Shown in pieces: positions 16,590 to 24,893 of a DNA stretch of 30,287 bases. Position 1 is the stretch's first letter; each line of letters starts with the position of its first letter. The notes under the pieces were generated by a model, which was given only the letters and a program-made list of their open reading frames with translations, did no database searches and was not told the DNA's origin. The position numbers and the translations under genes are program-made. Origin of the DNA: Cyanobacteria bacterium UBA8803. GTDB taxonomy: Bacteria; Cyanobacteriota; Cyanobacteriia; Cyanobacteriales; Coleofasciculaceae. The stretch lies in assembly GCA_003505715.1 (NCBI GenBank), contig DNXU01000268.1, positions 38,547 through 68,833 on the forward strand, given 5' to 3'.

Positions 16590-19500
16590 AGTTCTCCTTC
16601 TTCGTAATCAATGGTGGTTTGGCTACTATCAGAGGGCAAAGCTCCCACTGCCCAAAGGACTGTTTCTACGCACTGTGCTAATTCAGCTACGGTTGGTGCT
16701 TCAAATAAGCTACGCAGGGGTAGCTCTACTCCCAAAGCTTTCTGTATCCGAGAAATAACTTGGGTTGCTAGTAGGGAATGTCCGCCCAACTCAAAGAAGT
16801 TATCGTAGATGCCAACCTCCTCCAGCTTTAGCACTTGAATCCAGATATCAGCTAAGATTTCCTCTGTGGGAGTACGAGGTGCGACATATTTCACTGACTG
16901 GTCTGGTCGCGACAGCTCTGGTGCGGGTAAGGAACGACGATCTATTTTGCCATTAGGAGTGAGAGGGAAAGCCTCTAAGAACACGAAAGCTGATGGCACC
17001 ATGTACTCAGGTAGTTTCTGCTGAATAAATTGGCGCAATTCATTGGTAGTGGCTGGCTGGTTGGTGAGAACGTAGGCGACTAAGCGCTTGTCTGTTGGTA
17101 TATCTTCTCTGGCAATAACCACAGCTTCCCGAACATCAGGGTGTTGTAGAAGTATAGATTCGATTTCTCCCAGTTCGATGCGGAAGCCACGGATTTTAAC
17201 TTGATTATCAATTCTACCCAGAAATTGGATATTGCCATCGGCCAGATAACGAACTAAATCCCCAGTCTTGTAGAGGTAGGCGTTAGCTTCTTGACTAAAG
17301 GGATTGGTAATAAACTTTTCCTGGGTGAGTTCTGGGCGGTTGAGATATCCTCGCGCCAATCCCGCACCACCAATATGTAACTCTCCTGGCATACCGATGG
17401 GAACAGGTTGTAGATTTTGGTCAAGTATGTAGGTTTTGACATTAGCAATAGCACGGCCAATGGGCACTTCTTTATTTATCTGTGTTGCCGTTGTCACCGG
17501 GTATGTTGTCGCTACTACTGTTCCTTCCGTTGGGCCGTAACTATTGACTAATTTAGGGTAATTTCCTATATATTTTTGCCAGATTTGTACAGATTCGGGT
17601 AAAACTCTTTCTCCACCAATAATCACCAATCGCAGACACTCCGGTAGCCTCCTATCGGTTGTGGTTAATTCGGCAACCAGTTGGTGCCAATAGGCTGTAG
17701 GCAAATCTAAAACACTCAGGTGCCAATTTTGGCAAGCCTTGAGGAAAGTTGCGATGGTGGAACTCAAGATTTCATCCGTGCGCAGCACTAATGTCCCACC
17801 AGTAGCCAGACAAGGATAAATTTCTTCGGCAGCGGCATCGAAACTAATGGAGGCAAATTGTAAAACGCGATCTCGCTGGCTCATTTCATACTCATAAATC
17901 GCCGCATAGGTAAAATTTACCAAAGATTTATGGGAAATTGCTACCCCTTTAGGCTTTCCGGTAGAACCTGATGTATAAATGACGTAGGCTAAGTTTTCTG
18001 AGGTGACTGTAGTAACGGGATTTTCTCTACTTTCTCGATCAATTCTTGACCAATCTCTTTCCCAACAAACTAGATTTAATTCCCGATCGCCAAACTGTGC
18101 CTGGAACTTCTCCTGAGTTAACAGCAGGGATATTTGGCCATCTGATATGATATAGTTTAAGCGTTCTGTGGGATAGGCCGGATCTAATGGTACATACACT
18201 CCACCTGCTTTGAGAATTCCCCATATGCCTACGAGCATTTCTAAAGAACGTTCGAGGCAAATCCCCACTAATACCTCTGGTTTAACTCCCAAATTTTGTA
18301 AATAGTGAGCCAATTGATTTGCCCTCTCTTGTAACTCTCGATAGCTGAGTTGCTGTTCTGCAAACACTACCGCTACTCCATCGGGAGTTCTTGCTACCTG
18401 AAGTTCAAACAAGTCCTGGATACACTGATTTGGTGGATAATATATCTCGTGATTGTTCCACTCCACCAAAACTTGATAACGCTCGTCGTCAGATAACAAT
18501 TCTAACTGAGCAAGGGCTAAGGTAGGATCGGCGGCAATGCTGCGGACAAAAGTAGTAAACTGTGCTTGCATTCCGGCAATGCGATCGCTATCAAAGATTT
18601 CCGGATCGTAAACCCAAGAACAGGTTATGCCCTCTGCCGGAACAACCAAGGTTAGGGTACTATCCAGTCGGGCGGTATAGTCATCTAGATTTTGTACCTG
18701 TTCTATTTTTACCAGAAGTTCTTGCTGCCCACCTAGCTCTCGTAACCCCTTAAGTGCGGGATATCTCACCACGACATCTCGCGCATAGGTCTTATGCTGT
18801 TTAACCAATTTTAGCTCTTGGTTTACAGCTTGAAAAACTTCCTCAAAACTTTGCTGATAGTTGATATTGATTCGGCAAGGAACATCGCCAGCAAAAAACC
18901 CTGCTAGTTGGCTTGGCAGTTCCAACTGTCTTAATCTCAGATCGAAACAACAAGTCTGGCTGATGCGCACCAGATATGCCGCAAAAGCAGCAACCAGAAA
19001 ATTGGCTAAAGTCCATTCTGCTGGACGATTCTTTAAGCATGTGATTACCTCACTGGGTATCAGCCATTCTTGACTCTTTGCCTCACCAGCTGATGAGGCA
19101 GATAACACTTTGCGCTCTGCGTAGGGTAGGGCAATTGGCTGTAACGTTGCTAATCTTTCTACCCAGAATTTTTCATGCTTAACCAGCAATGCTTCCCAAT
19201 TTTTAATCTGCTGGGCTAGATTGAGATCGATTTCTGGCAAGCGATCGCCAATCTGTAGCTTAAATTCTCTGATAAATTCAGAAATAGATAACTCTTTACC
19301 GTCTATCGTCAGGAGCTGCTTCAGTAAAATATCATAACTTGTAGTAGCAATTCTCAGGTAATTAGAGTCAATTGTTATGATTGTTCCTGCTGGTGACTGG
19401 GAAGGTTCATCAAGGACGGCAATTTTAGATATGATGATGAACTTATTTCCGATCACCAACTTAGGAATACCCAGCCAATTCTGATAGTAACCGAAGTCTA

Positions 19501-22500
19501 ATGCTCGCATAAAAGCATCTATTTGATTTGCGGGCTGGTGCCATGACAAAACACATCCTGGACTCGGTTTTTGAGAAAGCAAAAAGTAGCTGCGCTCATC
19601 TAGATTCTGTTGAGTGAGAACAACTCGATTGCAGGCTAGTTCGTCAATTAGCTGAGTAAAGGAATGGATAGCAGCTTCATAACACTTACTATTGAGGGTA
19701 AAGGCTGTTTCATCTGGATCTATTTTGATGGCAATCTGCTTGAATATATCACCGCCATCAACCAGATTAGTCATCTGATGCCAGGTGATTCCATGATTTT
19801 TCTCATCATGGAGGATAGCCCATGATGGCGCATTAATTCCGCCATATTTGGGTAGGAGAGCATCATGACAGTTAATCGCAAATCGACGCGGTAATCTGAT
19901 AATTTCTGGCGGGAGAATAGATATATTATAAATACTGAATAGATAATCGAAAGGTTCTTGGCTTAAAAAGTAGATTAAATTTTCTGTTGACTTAATATGA
20001 GGAATACTTTGTGAAGTTGTCCATTGAGCAATGGATATACCGGTGGAGATAATACCTAATATTTTATGTCCCCCTTTAATCAGCACCTCAGCACAGGGAA
20101 TCACCAAAGATTCATGTCCGATCAAATAGCAACTAAATTGTTGAGGATTTTGGCTTTGATCAGATTGGTTAGTCCAAATTGTCAATGCTGTCCGGTCGAT
20201 TCCAGTCAATAACGGCAATGTCCCAATCGGCTGTTCTGGATTAGCAACAATCCCTTCTAAAAGGTTTTGAAAATGCCCCAGCATCCGGGTCATAGTTGCC
20301 TCTTTAAATAAGTCAGTTCTGTATCGCCATATCCCTAATATTCCTTCTGGTGCCTCGCGCATTGCTAGGGTGAGATCGAATTTAACTGTGCCATTATCAA
20401 TAGGGAAATTCTCGATGCTTAGCCCGGATAGTTCGAGAGCTGAATCAGGAGTATTTTGGAGACCAAACATCACCTGGAAGAGTGGGGAATGGCTTAAATC
20501 TCGATTGGGTTGTAGTTCCTCGACTAGCTTCTCAAAAGGTAAGTTTTGGTGAGCATAAGCACCTAAAGTTACTTCTCGCACCCGCTCTAATAATTCCCGA
20601 AAACTTGGGTTCTCTTCCAAGTTAATACGCAAGGCTAAGGTATTGACAAAAAAGCCAATTAACTCTTCTATTTCTACCTGATTTCTCCCGGCAATGGGAG
20701 TGCCAATAATAATATCACTTTGTCCAGAATAGCGGTAAAGTAAAGTGTAAAAAGCAGCTAACAAAGTCATGAACAGGGTAACACCTGATGAGCGACTTAA
20801 TTCTTTGATCTCGCTGCTTAATTCCGGTGAAAGTAAAAGGTATTGTTGTTTTCCGGAGTAGGTTTGAATGGGCGGACGAGGATAGTCGGTCGGAAGTTGC
20901 AGGATGGGAAGATTTCCGCCTAATTGCTGTTTCCAGTAAGATAGTTGAGATGCTAAAAATTCACCTTGCCACCATTCCCGTTGCCAAACGGCATAGTCTG
21001 CATAGTGGATTGGTAATTTTGGTAATGGCGAAGGTTTCCCTGAGGAGAAAGCTTCATACAATACTGCTAATTCTCGCCGAAAGATGCCCTCAGACCAGCC
21101 ATCGAAAATAATATGATGTAGGGTAACTAGTAAGATCCAATCGTCTGGTGCCATACGCAGAAGTTTGGCACGAAATAACGGACTGATTGCTAAGTTAAAT
21201 GGGACTTGAGATTCCTCGGTAATAAGGCGCTTTGCTTCTGCCTCTCTAGCTGCTGCTGAAATCTCTTCTAGATCAATAACTGGTAGAGTAAAATTGATGC
21301 TTTCAGCAATAATTTGTAATGGTTCCCCATCAACTGAGGTGAAGATAGTTCTCAGACTTTCGTGGCGACGGATAATTTCTGCTAAGCTTTGCTCTAGTAC
21401 CGCGACATTTAATATACCTTTTAATCGATAAGCATAAGGTATATTATAAGTAGCACTGTTTGGTGATAATTGGTCAAAAAACCACAATTTTGTTTGAGTG
21501 AATGATAGGGGCAGTTTCCCAGATCTGGAAACAGGTACTAGAAGTGGTAAATTTCCAGTTGTGCCAGTTTGAACTTTGGCCAGAGACTGGCTTAATCCAG
21601 CCACCGTTGGTGTTTCAAATAACATGCGCAGGGGCATTTCCAAGCTGAAGGCTTTCTGTAAGCGAGATATGACTTGAGTAGCAAGTAGGGAATTTCCCCC
21701 CAATTCAAAGAAATTGTTGTGAATACCAACTCTTGCTAATCGCAGTACTTCAGCCCAGATGTTAGCGATTATCTCTTCAGTGGACGTGCGGGGTGCGACA
21801 AATTTTTCAGCAAAACTTTCTTTTGAAATATCTGGTGCTGGTAGGGCATGGCGATCTACTTTCCCATTAGGCGTTAGAGGTAAAGCCTCCAGGAGTACAA
21901 AGGCAGAAGGAACCATATAATCTGGCAACTTCTGCTTGAGTAAGCGGCGCAATTCATCAATTATAGGTTCTGGTTCCTGGGCAACAATATAAGCAACTAA
22001 GCGCTTGTCTCCTGGGAGATCTTCTCTCGCTATAACCACAGTTTCGCGGACACTGGCAACTTGTGCTAAGACTGCTTCAATTTCTCCAAGTTCAATCCGG
22101 AAACCGCGAATTTTAACTTGATTGTCAATTCTCCCCAGAAATTCAATATTGCCATCTGGTAAGTAACGAGCTAAATCCCCACTCTTATATAGTCGAGATT
22201 GACTATCACCCTGTTTAAAGGGGTGAGGGATAAATTTCTCTCGATCCAACTGGGGACGGTTTAAATAGCCTCGTGCTAAACCATCTCCACCGATATATAA
22301 TTCCCCTGAGACACCAATAGGTACAGGCTGTAATTGACCATCCAAAATATAAACTTGGGTATTGGCAATGGGACGACCAATAGACACTGAAGCCCCAACT
22401 TGGCTGGTGTCGGTCATGGCGTAAATACAGGTAAAGGTAGTATTTTCCGTAGGGCCATACCCATTAATTAATCGACAATCTTCAAGATTATTCAGGACTT

Positions 22501-24808
22501 TTAAAACTTGGGGAACAGCTAAAACATCACCGCCTGCTAACAGCTGTTTCACCGATTTTAACTGTTCTAATTCCTCGTTTACCATCAAATGGAACAAGCT
22601 AGCAGTCAGCCATAATATGGTGATTTGATGTTTTTTAATTAACTGTCCTAATTCTGTCAATAATAGGGTATGGCTGGGAGGGATAATGAGTTTGGCACTA
22701 TTTAACAAACATCCCCAGATTTCAAAGGTTGAGGCATCAAAGGCTAGGGGCGCGAATTGCAGGAAAACATCCTCAGTAGTAACATTAATATAGTTAGTGT
22801 TTTTCACTAACCGCACCACGCCTTGATGTGGTACGGCTACCCCTTTAGGAGTTCCTGTAGATCCCGATGTGTAGAGGACATAAGCTAGATTATTGGCCGT
22901 GATCGGGGTCGTTAAATTTTCCGGGCTAGATTGGGCAATTTCTGACCAATTAGTATCGATACATACAATAGGTATTTCCCCTACAGGTAGAGACTTAACC
23001 CATCTATTTTGGGTTAAGATCGCTGCGCAACGAGTATCTTCTACCATGAAAGTAAGGCGTTCTTGAGGATAAGTGGGATCTAGAGGTACATAACCTCCCC
23101 CAGCTTTTAATATCCCCAGCAATCCCACCACCATTTCTAGAGAACGTTCAACGCAAATTCCTACCAATACATCTGCTCTGACACCTAACTTTTGCAAGTA
23201 ATGGCCTAATTGATTGGCGCGATGATTCAGTTCTCGGTAAGTTAATTGTTGATCTTCAAATACTAGAGCAACTGCATCTGGTGTTCGTTCTACTTGCTCT
23301 TCAAATAATTGATGAATGCACTTATCTTGGGGATACTCGGTTTGAGTATTATTCCATTCCACTAATAACTGATGGCGTTCAGCTGGACTTAATAAGGACA
23401 ACTCCCCAATAGAGCGATCTGGATTTGCCACAATTCCTGCTAGCAAGTTCAGCCAATGTCCTACCATCCGTTCAATCGTAGTTGGCTCAAATAAATCGGT
23501 GTTGTACTCAATATGTCCCTGGAATTCTCCAGCAATTTCTCTAACATCTAACGTTAATTCAAATCCGGTTACCCCAATATCCTGACGGCTAGGTATAAAG
23601 ACACGATCGCCAATTTCCACAGCTGGCAGAGGCACATTCTGAAAAGCAAACATCACCTGAATCAAGGGACTATGGCTAAGATCCCGTTGTGGTTGCAGTT
23701 CGGCCACTAATTTCTCGAAGGGAAAATCTTGATGGGTATAAGCATCAAGTGCTGTTTGCCGAACTTGTTGGAGCAAGGATCTAAAGGTAGGGTTGCCGCT
23801 CAAATTTGTGCGCAATACCAGTGTATTAGCAAAAAAGCCAATTAATCCTTCAGTCTCCATCTGCCGACGGTTGGCAATGGGCGTACCGACTAAAATATCT
23901 TCCTGTTTGGTGTAGCGATATAAGAGGATATTAAAGGCAGTCAATAATATCATAAAGAGGGTTGTCTCTGTTGACTGACTGAGGGATTTGAGTTCATCGA
24001 CAACCCGTTTAGGTACAGTTAAGAAATGTCGTTTCCCTGCAAAGGTTTGGCGGGGTGGACGAGGGCGATCGCAGGGTAATTCCAGCACCATCTGGCTGCC
24101 CTTAAGTTGTCGTTTCCAGTAGTCAAATTGAGTTTGCAGGTGTCCTGCCTGAAACTGTTGTTGTTGCCAGAGGGCAAAATCACCATACTGGATGGGTAAT
24201 GGCGGTAATGGTGAAGCTTGCTGGTTGAGAAATGCTTGATAGAAACTACTAAATTCGTGCCAGAATATCTGAAGCGACGAACCATCCCAAATCAGGTGAT
24301 GAATGGAAAGCAGCAAGATCAACTCGGCTTCAGCCAACTGAAACAGAGTCATGCGCCACAGCGAACCTTGTTCAAGATCGAAAAGTTGTTGAGAAATCTG
24401 GACTAATTGCCGCTGGTACTCGGCTTCTGGATCTGGGTGCGATCGCAAATCAATCTGCGTCAATGGTAGTACTAGTAGTTCCCGAATCACCTGTACAGGC
24501 TGCCCATCTACCACCTGAATCCCTGTACGGAGAATTTCGTGACGATTGGCGATCGCGGCTAAAGCTTGCCGTACTCCCTCAATTTGCAACGGGATGGTAA
24601 CTCTGACCGCATTACCGATGTGGTAGGCTGGGCTTGTGGGTTCAAACTGAGTTAAAAACCACAATCTTTTTTGGGTAAAGGAGAGGGGAAGGGGTTGGTT
24701 AGTTAAGCGATGGGGAATAGTAGGTTGTTGAGTAAGTCCCAATCGTTGCTGAAGTTTTTTCCTCTGTTCTGGGGTGAGTTGGGCAAGGTGCTGTGTCAGT
24801 TTATCCAT
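16586..24808 (-). CDS. NRPS1: C-A-T-C-[formyltransferase]-[C lobe]-A-T synthetase
   Basis: A 2740-residue protein. Order (approximate residues): a 30-residue leader with LTPEQRKKLQQRL; C1 35-475 (HHLIWDG at about 168); A1 495-1010 (YTSGSTGTPKG about 645); T1 (LGGNSL, about 1036); C2 1085-1540 (HHIIFDG at about 1231); a formyltransferase domain 1553-1860; a C domain C-lobe without HHxxxDG at about 1875-2110; A2 2126-2640 (YTSGSTGKPKG about 2277); T2 (LGGHSL about 2672); and an acidic tail ending DYEEGEL. The A1 code reads DAFWLGGTF-, Val-like. A2 reads DAEDIGSVV-, uncertain, perhaps a basic residue. There is no TE or epimerase, and the tail probably docks to NRPS2. C1 has no upstream module in the same protein, so it should take an acyl group from a separate carrier, most simply the carrier-fused ligase next door. 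No ribosome binding site is seen; the upstream sequence is a relic of the ThDP gene end. Confidence 0.96.
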   Translation of the reverse strand: MDKLTQHLAQLTPEQRKKLQQRLGLTQQPTIPHRLTNQPLPLSFTQKRLWFLTQFEPTSPAYHIGNAVRVTIPLQIEGVRQALAAIANRHEILRTGIQVVDGQPVQVIRELLVLPLTQIDLRSHPDPEAEYQRQLVQISQQLFDLEQGSLWRMTLFQLAEAELILLLSIHHLIWDGSSLQIFWHEFSSFYQAFLNQQASPLPPLPIQYGDFALWQQQQFQAGHLQTQFDYWKRQLKGSQMVLELPCDRPRPPRQTFAGKRHFLTVPKRVVDELKSLSQSTETTLFMILLTAFNILLYRYTKQEDILVGTPIANRRQMETEGLIGFFANTLVLRTNLSGNPTFRSLLQQVRQTALDAYTHQDFPFEKLVAELQPQRDLSHSPLIQVMFAFQNVPLPAVEIGDRVFIPSRQDIGVTGFELTLDVREIAGEFQGHIEYNTDLFEPTTIERMVGHWLNLLAGIVANPDRSIGELSLLSPAERHQLLVEWNNTQTEYPQDKCIHQLFEEQVERTPDAVALVFEDQQLTYRELNHRANQLGHYLQKLGVRADVLVGICVERSLEMVVGLLGILKAGGGYVPLDPTYPQERLTFMVEDTRCAAILTQNRWVKSLPVGEIPIVCIDTNWSEIAQSSPENLTTPITANNLAYVLYTSGSTGTPKGVAVPHQGVVRLVKNTNYINVTTEDVFLQFAPLAFDASTFEIWGCLLNSAKLIIPPSHTLLLTELGQLIKKHQITILWLTASLFHLMVNEELEQLKSVKQLLAGGDVLAVPQVLKVLNNLEDCRLINGYGPTENTTFTCIYAMTDTSQVGASVSIGRPIANTQVYILDGQLQPVPIGVSGELYIGGDGLARGYLNRPQLDREKFIPHPFKQGDSQSRLYKSGDLARYLPDGNIEFLGRIDNQVKIRGFRIELGEIEAVLAQVASVRETVVIAREDLPGDKRLVAYIVAQEPEPIIDELRRLLKQKLPDYMVPSAFVLLEALPLTPNGKVDRHALPAPDISKESFAEKFVAPRTSTEEIIANIWAEVLRLARVGIHNNFFELGGNSLLATQVISRLQKAFSLEMPLRMLFETPTVAGLSQSLAKVQTGTTGNLPLLVPVSRSGKLPLSFTQTKLWFFDQLSPNSATYNIPYAYRLKGILNVAVLEQSLAEIIRRHESLRTIFTSVDGEPLQIIAESINFTLPVIDLEEISAAAREAEAKRLITEESQVPFNLAISPLFRAKLLRMAPDDWILLVTLHHIIFDGWSEGIFRRELAVLYEAFSSGKPSPLPKLPIHYADYAVWQREWWQGEFLASQLSYWKQQLGGNLPILQLPTDYPRPPIQTYSGKQQYLLLSPELSSEIKELSRSSGVTLFMTLLAAFYTLLYRYSGQSDIIIGTPIAGRNQVEIEELIGFFVNTLALRINLEENPSFRELLERVREVTLGAYAHQNLPFEKLVEELQPNRDLSHSPLFQVMFGLQNTPDSALELSGLSIENFPIDNGTVKFDLTLAMREAPEGILGIWRYRTDLFKEATMTRMLGHFQNLLEGIVANPEQPIGTLPLLTGIDRTALTIWTNQSDQSQNPQQFSCYLIGHESLVIPCAEVLIKGGHKILGIISTGISIAQWTTSQSIPHIKSTENLIYFLSQEPFDYLFSIYNISILPPEIIRLPRRFAINCHDALLPKYGGINAPSWAILHDEKNHGITWHQMTNLVDGGDIFKQIAIKIDPDETAFTLNSKCYEAAIHSFTQLIDELACNRVVLTQQNLDERSYFLLSQKPSPGCVLSWHQPANQIDAFMRALDFGYYQNWLGIPKLVIGNKFIIISKIAVLDEPSQSPAGTIITIDSNYLRIATTSYDILLKQLLTIDGKELSISEFIREFKLQIGDRLPEIDLNLAQQIKNWEALLVKHEKFWVERLATLQPIALPYAERKVLSASSAGEAKSQEWLIPSEVITCLKNRPAEWTLANFLVAAFAAYLVRISQTCCFDLRLRQLELPSQLAGFFAGDVPCRININYQQSFEEVFQAVNQELKLVKQHKTYARDVVVRYPALKGLRELGGQQELLVKIEQVQNLDDYTARLDSTLTLVVPAEGITCSWVYDPEIFDSDRIAGMQAQFTTFVRSIAADPTLALAQLELLSDDERYQVLVEWNNHEIYYPPNQCIQDLFELQVARTPDGVAVVFAEQQLSYRELQERANQLAHYLQNLGVKPEVLVGICLERSLEMLVGIWGILKAGGVYVPLDPAYPTERLNYIISDGQISLLLTQEKFQAQFGDRELNLVCWERDWSRIDRESRENPVTTVTSENLAYVIYTSGSTGKPKGVAISHKSLVNFTYAAIYEYEMSQRDRVLQFASISFDAAAEEIYPCLATGGTLVLRTDEILSSTIATFLKACQNWHLSVLDLPTAYWHQLVAELTTTDRRLPECLRLVIIGGERVLPESVQIWQKYIGNYPKLVNSYGPTEGTVVATTYPVTTATQINKEVPIGRAIANVKTYILDQNLQPVPIGMPGELHIGGAGLARGYLNRPELTQEKFITNPFSQEANAYLYKTGDLVRYLADGNIQFLGRIDNQVKIRGFRIELGEIESILLQHPDVREAVVIAREDIPTDKRLVAYVLTNQPATTNELRQFIQQKLPEYMVPSAFVFLEAFPLTPNGKIDRRSLPAPELSRPDQSVKYVAPRTPTEEILADIWIQVLKLEEVGIYDNFFELGGHSLLATQVISRIQKALGVELPLRSLFEAPTVAELAQCVETVLWAVGALPSDSSQTTIDYEEGEL
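18479..20152 (-). other. Formyltransferase plus C-lobe insert within NRPS1
   Basis: This is the part of NRPS1 at about residues 1553-2110. The first ~300 residues match the methionyl-tRNA formyltransferase fold. INCHDALLPKYGG carries the Asn and His (about 1643 and 1645) and NLVDGGDIF the Asp (about 1683) of the FMT catalytic triad. A C-terminal FMT-like barrel follows (SWHQPANQID to LTIDGKEL). The rest is the C-terminal half of a condensation domain (GFFAGDVPCRINI aligns with GFFVNTLALRTNL of intact C domains), with no N-lobe. The whole insert sits between a complete C domain and A2. Confidence 0.85.
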
Positions 24809-24870
24809 AGGGAGTTAGCGGGGATAGGAAGCAAAAGGAGCGATCGCAACATTGATGCCAGGAGGCAAAC
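24749..24870 (-). repeat. Left copy of a 122-bp direct repeat flanking the ligase gene
   Basis: Aligns without gaps to 27021-27142 (offset 2272) with about 22 mismatches, about 82% identity. Each copy holds a ThDP-gene 3' end followed by an NRPS 5' start. In this copy the NRPS start is functional and the ThDP end is a relic. Confidence 0.88.
24815..24870 (-). pseudogene. Relic of the 3' end of the ThDP-enzyme gene
   Basis: Read in frame on the - strand this encodes SLPPGINVAIAPFASYPR and a stop, matching the true C-terminus GLPACINVAIDPFAPYPQ of the ThDP protein (27087-28814). It sits just upstream of the NRPS1 start, at the same distance as the real end sits from the NRPS-like mini-ORF at 27080. 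It has no upstream coding sequence. Confidence 0.85.
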
Positions 24871-24893
24871 TTTTTAGTAACTTGTTTTACCCA

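Noticed and set aside
12324..24808. Epimerase, methyltransferase or ketoreductase domains in NRPS1/NRPS2
   Set aside because: All inter-domain spans are accounted for by C, A, T, FT, C-lobe and TE; no SAM- or NADPH-binding motif is seen.
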